Source: DATHXC01 sp035459965 (lineage in GTDB: Bacteria > Pseudomonadota > Gammaproteobacteria > Burkholderiales > Methylophilaceae). From it: 64,000 nucleotides of DNA. The notes beneath the pieces were generated by a model, which saw nothing but the letters and a program-made list of their open reading frames with translations, was not told where the DNA came from and made no database searches. Numbering within the stretch: the stretch's first letter is position 1; every line of letters starts with the position of its first letter. Shown one piece after another: positions 1 to 7,931 of this stretch. Location of the stretch: assembly GCA_035459965.1 (NCBI GenBank), contig DATHXC010000005.1, forward strand, positions 124,001 through 188,000, read 5' to 3'. The position numbers were made by a program, and so were the translations under genes.

Positions 1-2295
1 CAGTAACAGGTAATTGTCGCCCTTATGCAGCAGGGTATCGAAAATCGCCTGATAGCGATCAGGCTCTTCTACCGAGAAGAAGCCGCCGGCGATCATATCC
101 AGTACCTCGCGCAACTCTGGGTTGGTATGGTAGAAATGCCATGGGTTATAGCCATTCGCTTTAGCCTCAGCCACCTGCGGCGTAGTCAGGCCAAAGATAA
201 AGATATTGTCATCGCCCACTTCTTCCTTGATCTCGACGTTGGCACCATCCAGCGTACCGATGGTCAGCGCACCGTTCAATGCCATCTTCATATTGCCAGT
301 GCCTGATGCTTCGGTACCTGCAGTGGAGATTTGCTCGGATAGATCACTGCCAGGAAACAGGAACTCGGCAGCTGAGACTTCATAGTTAGGATAGAACACC
401 ACCTTGAGCTTATCGCCCACGGCCGGGTCTTCATTCACAATCGCAGCCACATCATTAATAAGGCGGATAATCAGCTTGGCCATCCAGTAGCCTGGTGCGG
501 CCTTACCACCGAAAATTACCGTGCGCGGCGTAATATCCTTCGCCTCGCCTTTGCGAATACGGTTGTACAGGGTGATGACGTGCAGCATATTCAGCAGCTG
601 ACGTTTGTATTCGTGAATACGCTTGATCTGCACATCAAACAGGCTATCCGGGTTGAGTTTCACGCCCGTCAGTTTTTCTATGCGCTTGGCCAGTCGGGCT
701 TTGTTCTCGTATTTGACAGCACGGAATGCCTTACGGAAATCCTTATCTTCAGCCAATGGCGTAAGCTTGGTGAGCATGCTTAAATCACTCTGGAAGCCAT
801 CCCCAATCACACTGGAGATCAACTTGGTCAGCCCCGGATTACACTGGTTAAGCCAGCGGCGTGGGGTGATGCCGTTGGTAACATTAATGAACTTGCCTGG
901 ATATATGCGATTGAAGTCATAGAACAATGTAGTCTTTAATAACTCACTGTGCAGCGCTGCAACACCATTGACTGTATGGCTGCCAACAACTGCCAGGTGG
1001 GCCATACGCACTCGACGACCATGGGTTTCATCAATAATGGAAACGCGGCCTAATAGCTCTGAATCTCCCGGAAACTGGTGATTCACCATCTGCAGGAATT
1101 CATAGTTGATCTTATAGATAATGCTTAAGTGACGTGGCAACAGGTTGCTAAACAGGTCCACGCTCCAGGTTTCAAGCGCTTCCGGCATCAGTGTATGGTT
1201 GGTATAGGCAAAAATCTTGACGACCAGTGACCAGGCATGACTCCATTTGAGTCTATGCACATCCACCAGTTGGAACATCATTTCTGCTACAGCGATTGCC
1301 GGATGCGTGTCATTGAGCTGGATAGCCACCTGGTCTGGCAACTTATCCCAATCACTGTGCTTGACCAGAAAGCGACGCAAAATATCCTGTATTGAAGCGG
1401 ACACGAAGAAATATTGTTGCTTCAGACGTAACTCACGACCGGAAGCGGAAGTGTCGTTCGGGTAAAGTACTTTAGAAATACTTTCCGAACCATTGCGCTC
1501 TTCAACCGCTTTTTCATAATTACCATCATTAAAGTGACGCAAATCAAAATCACGTGTGGCTTTTGCCGACCATAGCCTTAAGTTGTTGACAGTATTGGTG
1601 TTATAGCCAGGAATAGGCACATCATAGGCCATGGCCACAACTTGATCTGCATCTACCCAATGCGACTCCATGCCGTGGTCTGTAGGAAACTCCACCACTT
1701 TGCCGTAAAAACCAATGGTGTAAGTAGTTTCAGGACGTTGGAACTCCCAGATATTGCCGTAACGTAGCCAGTTATCCGGATTTTCTATCTGCTGGCCTTT
1801 GTTAATCGACTGCTTGAACATGCCGTATTCGTAGCGTATGCCGTAGCCTGTGCCGGGGATATCCATGGTCGCCATCGAATCCAGGAAACAGGCAGCCAGC
1901 CTTCCCAAACCGCCATTACCCAGAGCTGCATCCGACTCCATCTCCACCACTTCTTCCATTTGGTGCCCGAGCGCACTCAAACCGTCACGTATTTCAGGCT
2001 CTATGCCCAAATTTAGTGCGGCATTGGACAACATGCGCCCGATCAGGAACTCAAGTGACAGGTAATAAATACGTTTGGGATCCTGATCGATGTAAGCCTC
2101 AACTGTATTGATCCAGCGCTCAATTACATGGTCGCGCACCACGTGCGCTGTACTGGCATACCAGTCACGCGGGGTGGATACCTGGCTGGTCTTGAACATG
2201 GAAAACATCAGGTGGTTTTGTAGCGCCTGGGGGATGGGTGTTTTCTCTGTGATAAGCGCGGATACTGTGGATTGTTTGGGCTTAGGGCTAGTCAT
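1..2295 (-). CDS. glgP: Glycogen phosphorylase, 3' end outside window
   Basis: PLP-dependent enzyme releasing glucose-1-phosphate from glycogen or maltodextrin in the cytoplasm. The reverse-strand frame is open from the ATG at 2295 to the window edge, 765 codons of a protein usually about 810-840 residues long, so only the C-terminal tail is missing. Seen: the N-terminal DRDPKR-type region (EAYIDQDPKRIYYLSLEF), the glycine-rich ALGNGGLGRLAACFLDS, the INDTHP-like QLNDTHPA, and the PLP-lysine segment GTGNMKMALNGA with Lys670 at 286-288. AAGGAAG lies just before the ATG. The family identification is firm. Whether it prefers glycogen or maltodextrin cannot be told. Confidence 0.96.
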   Translation of the reverse strand, partial: MTSPKPKQSTVSALITEKTPIPQALQNHLMFSMFKTSQVSTPRDWYASTAHVVRDHVIERWINTVEAYIDQDPKRIYYLSLEFLIGRMLSNAALNLGIEPEIRDGLSALGHQMEEVVEMESDAALGNGGLGRLAACFLDSMATMDIPGTGYGIRYEYGMFKQSINKGQQIENPDNWLRYGNIWEFQRPETTYTIGFYGKVVEFPTDHGMESHWVDADQVVAMAYDVPIPGYNTNTVNNLRLWSAKATRDFDLRHFNDGNYEKAVEERNGSESISKVLYPNDTSASGRELRLKQQYFFVSASIQDILRRFLVKHSDWDKLPDQVAIQLNDTHPAIAVAEMMFQLVDVHRLKWSHAWSLVVKIFAYTNHTLMPEALETWSVDLFSNLLPRHLSIIYKINYEFLQMVNHQFPGDSELLGRVSIIDETHGRRVRMAHLAVVGSHTVNGVAALHSELLKTTLFYDFNRIYPGKFINVTNGITPRRWLNQCNPGLTKLISSVIGDGFQSDLSMLTKLTPLAEDKDFRKAFRAVKYENKARLAKRIEKLTGVKLNPDSLFDVQIKRIHEYKRQLLNMLHVITLYNRIRKGEAKDITPRTVIFGGKAAPGYWMAKLIIRLINDVAAIVNEDPAVGDKLKVVFYPNYEVSAAEFLFPGSDLSEQISTAGTEASGTGNMKMALNGALTIGTLDGANVEIKEEVGDDNIFIFGLTTPQVAEAKANGYNPWHFYHTNPELREVLDMIAGGFFSVEEPDRYQAIFDTLLHKGDNYLLL

Positions 2296-2525
2296 AGCTG
2301 GCTTCCTTCGTATTTATTCACAATTATTATGCTTTTCCGACAAACCATCGCCATGAAAAGGATTGCATATCTTTATCTGCATTAACTAGCAAAAAACAGT
2401 CCCGTAGATATGCAGTAAAGCAAGTTATCGTGCAGACTTTTTAATATGGACTTTTTATTACGTTTTTTTGAGTCAAATTTTAGTATAGCCTAAACTTTAA
2501 TCAGTGCATCAGCATCAGGAGCAAG

Positions 2526-2550
2526 AAAAAAGCCCACATATGTGGGCTTT
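2526..2550 (-). terminator. Intrinsic terminator of the PEP-CTERM gene
   Basis: A perfect palindrome (AAAGCCCACAT and its complement, centre at 2539/2540) is followed on the minus strand by a T run. It sits about 30 bases past the stop of the gene at 2579-4084 and about 230 bases before glgP, so it should separate the two transcripts. Confidence 0.85.
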
Positions 2551-2578
2551 TATTTATTGCAGCAAATCAAACAATCAA

Positions 2579-4084
2579 TTAGTCATGCTTTTTACGTTTG
2601 GCAGCAAAGCCCAACAAACCAAGACCAGCCATCATCATGGCATAAGTCTCTGGCTCCGGCACTGGTGTCAGGCTATACAAGGTAGTGGTATTGGAGACTT
2701 CATTAGCGATAGAGAGGTAAACCTTGCCGTTAGATTCAAATGCCTTGAGGCCTTCGGGCGCAATATCACCATCAGTCACCAGCATATCGATAAAGCTCGG
2801 ATGTGCTGGATCCGTCACATCATAGATCGCTACAGCGCCCTTCAACGTTCTTTCCAGGCCGATAAATGCCAGGGTATGCCCACCGATGCTGAATAGATCG
2901 ACACCTTCCGGCTCTACCCCTTTATCACGGCTTCTACCATCATCATAGATACCGAGTTCTGCTGCTTTTTTATCCAGGAAATCCCCGCTATCAAATACCA
3001 GGTTACCGTCTTCATCGCGAATGGAGAAAGAGCGTGCGCCTGCCGCAAACAGGTTGCCAGCAGATGAATCCGTATTGGAAACACGTAAGTTTTTCAATTC
3101 TGCGTCATTGGTTAGATTACCTGCGGCTGAACGATCAGCGTCATCTTCACGGAAGTCACCTTCATTCGCCATCACCAGGTATGTTTTACCCTTGGACTCA
3201 TAAGCATCAATACCATCAGGCATATAGAAGCCTTTTGCGTTGGCAGCAGCAAAGCTGATGGTGCCATTATTAAGCGCATCAATACTATTACCGGGCAGGC
3301 TGAAATCCTTTACGCCCAGACCAATGACTTTCTCAACTTGATTGGTACTTAGGTTCAGTACGCCGATTGCGTTGGCTTCCTGCAAGGTCACATAAGCCTT
3401 GGTACCCGCTGCATTTACCGCAATGTATTCAGGCTCGAAGTCCATACCTGTATTAGTGCGGATATAAGAGCCAGAAGTTGGCGCCGTGGCGAAACTAGCA
3501 TTAGCAGTCACTGTACGTGTACTCATATCGACGATGCTGACACTGCCGACTGGATCATTGGTTGCAGCACCGTAGACTCTAGGAGTAGTACTGCCGATAC
3601 GTGTGCCATAAACTGAAGGCGTACCTTCGTTAGCGACCAGCAGTTTGGAGCCATCAGCAGTGAATGTCACCATATCCGGTAAAGCGCCCACGCTGATGGA
3701 GTTAGTGCCGATGGATAGGCTGCGCGTAGTCGTATCAAACAGCTTGATAACACCTGGATCAGTACGCACACTGGATTCGATGGCGAAAGCTGCTACGCCA
3801 TTATGAATCGCAACACTGTTAATGGCACCATAGATTGAAGTATCAATATGCTGTACCAGCGAACCTGTGCTTGCATTCAACACATCCACGCCGACTACAC
3901 CTGCTACCCAGATAGTATTGGTTACTTTGTCGTATGCTGAAATTTCAGATGTTAAACCTGTTACACCAGTATTGGCGTGGCTATATGTCCATTCTTTAGT
4001 GATGCTGGCAATCGGGCTGGCAGCCAGGGTTAGCGCAGGTAAAAATAGCGCCGTAACTGTTAAGGCAAGTAAAGACTTTTTCAT
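2579..4084 (-). CDS. Secreted choice-of-anchor I-type protein with PEP-CTERM sorting signal
   Basis: 501 residues. An N-terminal signal peptide (MKKSLLALTVTALFLPALTLAA) precedes a body that looks like a beta-propeller of the phytase-like / choice-of-anchor I family. Seen segments include VGSVSIVDMST, KAYVTLQEANAIGVLNL and DKGVEPEGVDLF. The C-terminus has the full PEP-CTERM tripartite signal: VPEPE motif, hydrophobic helix (MMMAGLGLLGFAA) and basic tail KRKKHD. Such proteins are processed by exosortase and usually go with exopolysaccharide. No exosortase is in the window. An AAAGGAT ribosome site precedes the ATG. The substrate is unknown. Confidence 0.88.
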   Translation of the reverse strand: MKKSLLALTVTALFLPALTLAASPIASITKEWTYSHANTGVTGLTSEISAYDKVTNTIWVAGVVGVDVLNASTGSLVQHIDTSIYGAINSVAIHNGVAAFAIESSVRTDPGVIKLFDTTTRSLSIGTNSISVGALPDMVTFTADGSKLLVANEGTPSVYGTRIGSTTPRVYGAATNDPVGSVSIVDMSTRTVTANASFATAPTSGSYIRTNTGMDFEPEYIAVNAAGTKAYVTLQEANAIGVLNLSTNQVEKVIGLGVKDFSLPGNSIDALNNGTISFAAANAKGFYMPDGIDAYESKGKTYLVMANEGDFREDDADRSAAGNLTNDAELKNLRVSNTDSSAGNLFAAGARSFSIRDEDGNLVFDSGDFLDKKAAELGIYDDGRSRDKGVEPEGVDLFSIGGHTLAFIGLERTLKGAVAIYDVTDPAHPSFIDMLVTDGDIAPEGLKAFESNGKVYLSIANEVSNTTTLYSLTPVPEPETYAMMMAGLGLLGFAAKRKKHD

Positions 4085-4216
4085 AGATTTATCCTTTTAT
4101 CGTTTACGCAATTAAATCTGCAATTAGTCTTGGCATATGCAGAATGATGTAAAGGATATAAACCTAATATGACATATAGATGAAATGGGGCTATCGGACT
4201 TTGTATAAATGTATAG

Positions 4217-4254
4217 CAAAAAAATAGCGACTGGCGTTAAGCTCAGTCGCTATT
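4217..4254 (-). terminator. Intrinsic terminator after exbD
   Basis: An 11-bp perfect stem (4223-4233 with 4244-4254, AATAGCGACTG and its complement) has a 10-base loop. On the minus strand it is followed by seven T residues. It lies about 25 bases beyond the exbD stop and ends the tonB-exbB-exbD transcript. Confidence 0.88.
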
Positions 4255-4278
4255 CAGTGAGTTAATTAGGTGTGCTTA

Positions 4279-4698
4279 TTATTTGGGTGTGCTTACAAAA
4301 CCCAGCTTTTGTATCCCCGCATTTTGCGCATCGGCCATGATTTCAGCCAATATCTGATAGCGAGTCTCTTTATCGGCACGTATATTGAGCTCTGGCTGCG
4401 GCTGCTTTTGAGCAGCTTGCTGTAGCTTGATAGCCAGCTCACCCTGCACGATAGGAGCATCGTTCCAATACACTTTCCCAGCATTGTCTATCGAAATGGA
4501 AATAATCTCAGGCTTCTCCGGCTGCGGCTGGCTGCTGGCCTGCGGCAGATCAATCTTCACCGCATGCGTCAGCAATGGCGCTGTAATAATGAAGATCACC
4601 AGCAGTACCAGCATGACATCTACCAGCGGAGTCGTGTTGATTTCCACCATAGGCGCACTGTGGCTGCCCGAGCTAAATCCATTACTGGAACCTATCAT
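4279..4698 (-). CDS. exbD: Biopolymer transport protein ExbD
   Basis: 139 residues. A short cytoplasmic N-terminus is followed by one membrane helix (about residues 26-45) that holds the conserved proton-path aspartate, Asp27 in TPLVDVMLVLLVIF, and then a periplasmic domain ending in NAGIQKLGFVSTPK. With ExbB it forms the inner-membrane motor that uses the proton gradient to energise TonB. The start codon overlaps the exbB stop by 4 bases, so the two are translationally coupled. TolR is a paralogue, but tonB in the same operon favours ExbD. Confidence 0.93.
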   Translation of the reverse strand: MIGSSNGFSSGSHSAPMVEINTTPLVDVMLVLLVIFIITAPLLTHAVKIDLPQASSQPQPEKPEIISISIDNAGKVYWNDAPIVQGELAIKLQQAAQKQPQPELNIRADKETRYQILAEIMADAQNAGIQKLGFVSTPK

Positions 4699-5462
4699 GC
4701 TGTCACCTGTTTAAGATGCGCTTGGGATTTGGCATTGCCCACTGCTTGCTTAGGGCTGGTGCCAGCAGGTAATGCGGTACCGGTAATCAGCAGGATATGT
4801 AAGTCATGCGCAAAATTTTCCAGTTGATTCATCAGTACGCGGTTGCTACGCACCAGTGCGTTATAGGCAAGTACCGCCGGGATTGCCACTGCCAGGCCAA
4901 GCGCTGTCATAATTAATGCCTCACCTACTGGCCCAGCTACTTTATCAAGAGTGGCCTGACCACTGAGACTGATGCTAGCCAACGCATGATAGATGCCCCA
5001 AACCGTTCCAAACAAACCCACGAAAGGTGACACACTACCAACAGACGCAAGCACGGTCAGACCATGTTCTATCTGCGCGCCTTCCTGGCTGATGGTGCGA
5101 CGCATACTGCGAGCGATAAATTCGTCCTGATTACATGCGTCTGCAAGGCGTTGTGTAGCATGACGCTGATGATGCTCGGCTGACTCAATAGCCTGACTTG
5201 CCAGACGTGCAACCGGCGTAGATTGGTCATTACCGCGCATCGCGAGATCAATCGAAGATGCGTCCCAGAATTTCTCACTAAATTCGTTTGATGCACGGCG
5301 TAAACGCATTGCCTGGTAAGTCTTGGTAATAATCAGGTACCAGCTAGCCACTGACATCACCAACAAAATTGCGGCAACTGTCATGGAAACCACACCGCCA
5401 TTACTGATAAATCCTAAACCATCAAACTCATATCCACTTTGCATGCTGTTACTCGCTTTCAT
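4695..5462 (-). CDS. exbB: MotA/TolQ/ExbB proton-channel protein ExbB
   Basis: 255 residues with three membrane helices: about 22-44, then the pair around SVSPFVGLFGTVWGIYHAL and GEALIMTALGLAVAIPAVLAYN. The large cytoplasmic loop between helices 1 and 2 is typical of the family. It is the stator-like subunit of the ExbB-ExbD-TonB complex that powers outer-membrane siderophore receptors, such as the one at 14923-17262. The gap to tonB holds a short tandem repeat, but both genes lie under one Fur-type promoter. Confidence 0.93.
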   Translation of the reverse strand: MKASNSMQSGYEFDGLGFISNGGVVSMTVAAILLVMSVASWYLIITKTYQAMRLRRASNEFSEKFWDASSIDLAMRGNDQSTPVARLASQAIESAEHHQRHATQRLADACNQDEFIARSMRRTISQEGAQIEHGLTVLASVGSVSPFVGLFGTVWGIYHALASISLSGQATLDKVAGPVGEALIMTALGLAVAIPAVLAYNALVRSNRVLMNQLENFAHDLHILLITGTALPAGTSPKQAVGNAKSQAHLKQVTA

Positions 5463-5469
5463 TAACCAC

Positions 5470-5514
5470 TAAATTATCTGAATCTAAATTATCTGAATCT
5501 AAATTAACTGTATC
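5470..5514. repeat. 15-bp tandem repeat in the tonB-exbB gap
   Basis: Two exact copies of TAAATTATCTGAATC (5470-5484 and 5485-5499) are followed by a third copy with two mismatches (5500-5514) and a partial fourth (TAAACC). The array occupies most of the short gap between the tonB stop and the exbB start, inside the operon mRNA. Confidence 0.9.
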
Positions 5515-5543
5515 TAAACCAAAAATCGCTAAGGCTGCCTAAT

Positions 5544-6329
5544 CTAAGCGTCATCCAGAGAAAACTTGATAGGCACCAGCACATAAGCACTGATAGGCTG
5601 CCTGTTCTTTTTAGCAGGCACGAAGCGCCATTTCTTGACAGCCTCTATCGCTGCTTTATCGAGACGATCAGATCCGCTACTAGTTTCAATCGTAACCGTT
5701 TCGGGATCGCCATTAACCGAAACCAGCACTCGCATCAATACACGCCCCTCTTCTCCAATACGACGAGACATTGGCGGATAGTTAGGTGCCGGGTTGTTCA
5801 GGTAAGCTACGCCAAACTTGGGTTCTTCAATAATATCTTGCTTGACTGGCGGCTTTTCAGGCTCAGGTTTGACCTCGGGCGCTTTAGCCACGACAGGCTG
5901 CGGCGCAGGAGCCACTGGCGCTGATGTTTCTTGCACTACTGGTGCTGGAGCTTCTTGTACAGGCTGAGGGGTGGGTTTGACCTCACGCACAATCGGCTTC
6001 TGTTTTTTGATTACTGGCTCGGGTTTTGGTGGAGTCGGCAATAACGGCACCACTTCTGGCTCTGGAGCGGGGGCACTCAGGAGGCTCACCATCATGGGCT
6101 TCGGGGGATCAATCTCCAAAGGTTTGCTTTTAGGTGCATTCAATATTGCCAGCAACGCAAGCACATGCGCCAATATCACCAGCCACAAAGCTGTATTGGA
6201 AAGCCGGTTAGTATTATTTGAGGCCGTACGTCGCATCGCCGTCGCTGGCTTCAGTGCTTTTAAGTTGTGCTCTGAAAGCTTGATAGCTGGCTCCGTCAAC
6301 GTCAACACCATGTTTAAATCCGTAGACAT
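5544..6329 (-). CDS. tonB: Energy transducer TonB
   Basis: 261 residues. A cytoplasmic segment of about 47 residues, longer than in E. coli TonB, precedes one membrane helix (WLVILAHVLALLAIL). It is followed by a Pro/Glu/Lys/Val-rich spacer (about 70-165) and a C-terminal TonB domain with YPPMSRRIGEEGRVLMRVLV and VKKWRFVPAK. The protein carries ExbBD energy across the periplasm to TonB-dependent receptors. It is the first gene of tonB-exbB-exbD. AAGG lies 6 bases before the ATG. Confidence 0.95.
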   Translation of the reverse strand: MSTDLNMVLTLTEPAIKLSEHNLKALKPATAMRRTASNNTNRLSNTALWLVILAHVLALLAILNAPKSKPLEIDPPKPMMVSLLSAPAPEPEVVPLLPTPPKPEPVIKKQKPIVREVKPTPQPVQEAPAPVVQETSAPVAPAPQPVVAKAPEVKPEPEKPPVKQDIIEEPKFGVAYLNNPAPNYPPMSRRIGEEGRVLMRVLVSVNGDPETVTIETSSGSDRLDKAAIEAVKKWRFVPAKKNRQPISAYVLVPIKFSLDDA

Positions 6330-6455
6330 TAGTTGCCTTGTGTCATCAATACTTATGGTTTATTTCAACTTTAACCAAGTCATTGAGTGGGTGATAAATT
6401 TTCATTCAGGCTCAATCTGACCGAGCTTCTGGACGCCATAACTCAACATAAACAA

Positions 6456-6484
6456 ATTATAATGCTAATAATAATGATTCTCAA
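6456..6484 (-). promoter_or_regulatory. tonB promoter with Fur-box-like operator
   Basis: On the minus strand TTGAGA (6479-6484) and TATAAT (6456-6461) are separated by exactly 17 bases. The spacer contains TGAGAATCATTATTA, which matches the TGATAAT-N-ATTATCA half of the Fur consensus at 12 of 14 positions. A Fur-Fe2+ dimer here would block polymerase. The predicted start lies about 120 bases upstream of the tonB ATG. Confidence 0.8.
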
Positions 6485-6523
6485 CAAATGACACTAATAA
6501 ATTACTGTCATTTGCAAATCAAG

Positions 6524-6766
6524 CTAATGTAAGTTTCCTACCCTGCCACCAAAATCTTCTTGGGATTTCTTTACTGCACTCAATGCAGCGATCCTGGAGC
6601 TTGCCTCCATTAGCAGTTCGCTTAAGGAGCTGAATGCTTCAGCCTCCAGACGCAAACTAAGCGATCCCACCTCGATTTCAGCCACATTACATTCCTGACA
6701 AAACCATACGCGGCAACCATCGTTACCGGCCAGAACGATGCGTTTGCAGCTATTCACAGTCTTCAT
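6524..6766 (-). CDS. Small hypothetical protein with Cys-x2-Cys pair
   Basis: 80 residues from the ATG at 6766, chosen because GGAG lies 6 bases upstream. An ATG four codons earlier would include that site. The protein has three cysteines near the N-terminus (one alone, then CQEC), a predicted strand GSLSLRLEAEAF and an amphipathic helix (SSLSELLMEASSRIAAL). It may bind metal, but the sequence proves nothing. It lies between the rpsD-like terminator and the tonB promoter, transcribed with both. I do not recognise the family. Confidence 0.6.
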   Translation of the reverse strand: MKTVNSCKRIVLAGNDGCRVWFCQECNVAEIEVGSLSLRLEAEAFSSLSELLMEASSRIAALSAVKKSQEDFGGRVGNLH

Positions 6767-6796
6767 TGAATGCTCCATATCAGAAAAATGGTCAAG

Positions 6797-6820
6797 AAAA
6801 AAAAGGTCGCCGAAGCGACC
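6797..6820 (-). terminator. Intrinsic terminator of the S4 paralogue unit
   Basis: On the minus strand GGTCGC-TTCG-GCGACC forms a 6-bp stem closed by a stable cUUCGg tetraloop and is followed by eight T residues. It lies about 40 bases after the rpsD-like stop codon and separates that unit from the small cysteine protein. Confidence 0.92.
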
Positions 6821-6859
6821 GAGGAGGAGTTTCTTAAATTACCTTGATATAACTTTAAA

Positions 6860-7477
6860 TTAGAGACGGTTAGCGTAGTACTCGACCACCTGCTGTACAT
6901 CAACAGGGAAAGGTACGTCTTCTGGTGCTGGCAAATGTGCGATACTCGCAACCAGCTTTTGCTCATCCCAGCTCAGCCATTCAGGGCGAATCAGTGGCAG
7001 GTCTTTCAAGGTTTCAACCACCATCGGGATTTTCAAGCTTTCCGGCTTGACGGTAACAACATCCCCAACACGCACGCGGATGGATGGAATATTGACCGAC
7101 TTGCCATTCAATAATAGATGGCGATGGTTAACCAGCTGACGCGCGGCAGCAATAGTGGGCGCAAATCCGGCACGGAACACCACGTTATCCAGACGACGCT
7201 CCAACAGTTGCAACAGGGTCTCGCCAGTAGGCGCAGTACCGCGACGTGCATCTACCATCAGCCGACGTAACTGGGTCTCGGTCAGGCCATAATTGAAACG
7301 CAGCTTTTGCTTTTCCATCAACTTGACGCCGAAATCAGACTTCTTGCGGCGCATGCCGCGGCCACCATGCTGACCGGGGGGGTTAGGACGACTTTCAATG
7401 CTTTTGCGTGACAGGCCTGGAAGGTCTAATCCCAGTGCGCGCATAATCTTTAATCTTGGTCCGGTAAAACGTGACAT
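6860..7477 (-). CDS. rpsD: Ribosomal protein S4, atypical cyanobacterial-like paralogue
   Basis: 205 residues, full length for S4, which binds 16S rRNA early in 30S assembly and shapes decoding accuracy. An N-terminal domain is followed by the S4 RNA-binding domain from about residue 94 (LERRLDNVVFRAGF, ARQLVNHRHLLLNGKSVNIP). The sequence departs from the usual betaproteobacterial S4: it starts MSRFTGPRLKIMRALG, has PPGQHG and QKLRFNYGLTETQLRRL, ends VEYYANRL, and has no cysteine. These features resemble cyanobacterial or plastid S4. None of the usual alpha-operon neighbours (rpsM, rpsK, rpoA, rplQ) is present, so I infer a second copy. It follows the 97-aa gene by 32 bases, with TAGGAG before its ATG. 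Confidence 0.93.
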   Translation of the reverse strand: MSRFTGPRLKIMRALGLDLPGLSRKSIESRPNPPGQHGGRGMRRKKSDFGVKLMEKQKLRFNYGLTETQLRRLMVDARRGTAPTGETLLQLLERRLDNVVFRAGFAPTIAAARQLVNHRHLLLNGKSVNIPSIRVRVGDVVTVKPESLKIPMVVETLKDLPLIRPEWLSWDEQKLVASIAHLPAPEDVPFPVDVQQVVEYYANRL

Positions 7478-7509
7478 TACTTACTCCTACAATTTAATTT
7501 TATTAGTGG

Positions 7510-7803
7510 CTAATGCATAGCCGAGCTGCCAGGAACCACTTTTGCAAGCATATTGTCCTGATCTTTCAATATCGATTCCCATTGGTTGACCAGCCGCTTG
7601 GCTACTTCAGTTACCAATTTGGATTCTGCATATTGTGGTGCCGTTAGCTTGTATGCCAGGCTGGTAGCAAGCTCGGCCAGCTCTAAAGATGGCTTGCTTG
7701 CATACTGCACGGCAACGCAGCATAAAGATGCCAGAACTGAATTTGCATCTGGCAAATCAGGATCGAATTCCGACGGATATTTTGCTGCGTACGATTGATT
7801 CAA
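7510..7803 (-). CDS. Unknown 97-aa protein, first gene of Fur-type S4 operon
   Basis: I choose the TTG at 7803 as start. AAAGGA (7810-7815) lies 6 bases before it, and the predicted transcription start is near 7824, so the upstream ATGs at 7824 and 7863 would be leaderless or inside the promoter. The product is a soluble, mostly helical protein (NSVLASLCCVAVQYAS, LELAELATSLAYKL, VTEVAKRLVNQWESIL) ending GSSAMH, without signal peptide or membrane helix. It is co-transcribed with the S4 paralogue 32 bases downstream. I recognise no family. A link to the ribosome or to iron is inferred only from position. Confidence 0.72.
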   Translation of the reverse strand: MNQSYAAKYPSEFDPDLPDANSVLASLCCVAVQYASKPSLELAELATSLAYKLTAPQYAESKLVTEVAKRLVNQWESILKDQDNMLAKVVPGSSAMH

Positions 7804-7830
7804 TTTTAATCCTTTCGTTACCATAACTAA

Positions 7831-7859
7831 ATGATACTTATTCTCATTAACAGTGTCAA
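7831..7859 (-). promoter_or_regulatory. Promoter of 97-aa/S4 unit with Fur-box-like operator
   Basis: On the minus strand a consensus TTGACA (7854-7859) and TATCAT (7831-7836) are 17 bases apart. The operator-like palindrome AATGAGAATAAGTATCATT (7830-7848) covers the -10 and most of the spacer, as in the tonB, PepSY and receptor promoters nearby. Transcription would begin near 7824 and give a leader of about 21 bases to the TTG start. Confidence 0.78.
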
Positions 7860-7931
7860 TCAATTCCAGCTCTTGCCTATTTATAACTTTGAATACATTT
7901 AGCGGGCCTGCCGATACCGCACTAGCACTGG

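Noticed and set aside
6346..6405. A 19-codon minus-strand frame between the tonB promoter and tonB
   Set aside because: It could be a leader peptide, but it has no clear ribosome site and no recognisable sequence, so it is not called.
5971..6420. 149-codon plus-strand frame opposite tonB
   Set aside because: It lies fully antisense to the tonB gene and its promoter region and has no recognisable domain; tonB explains the composition.
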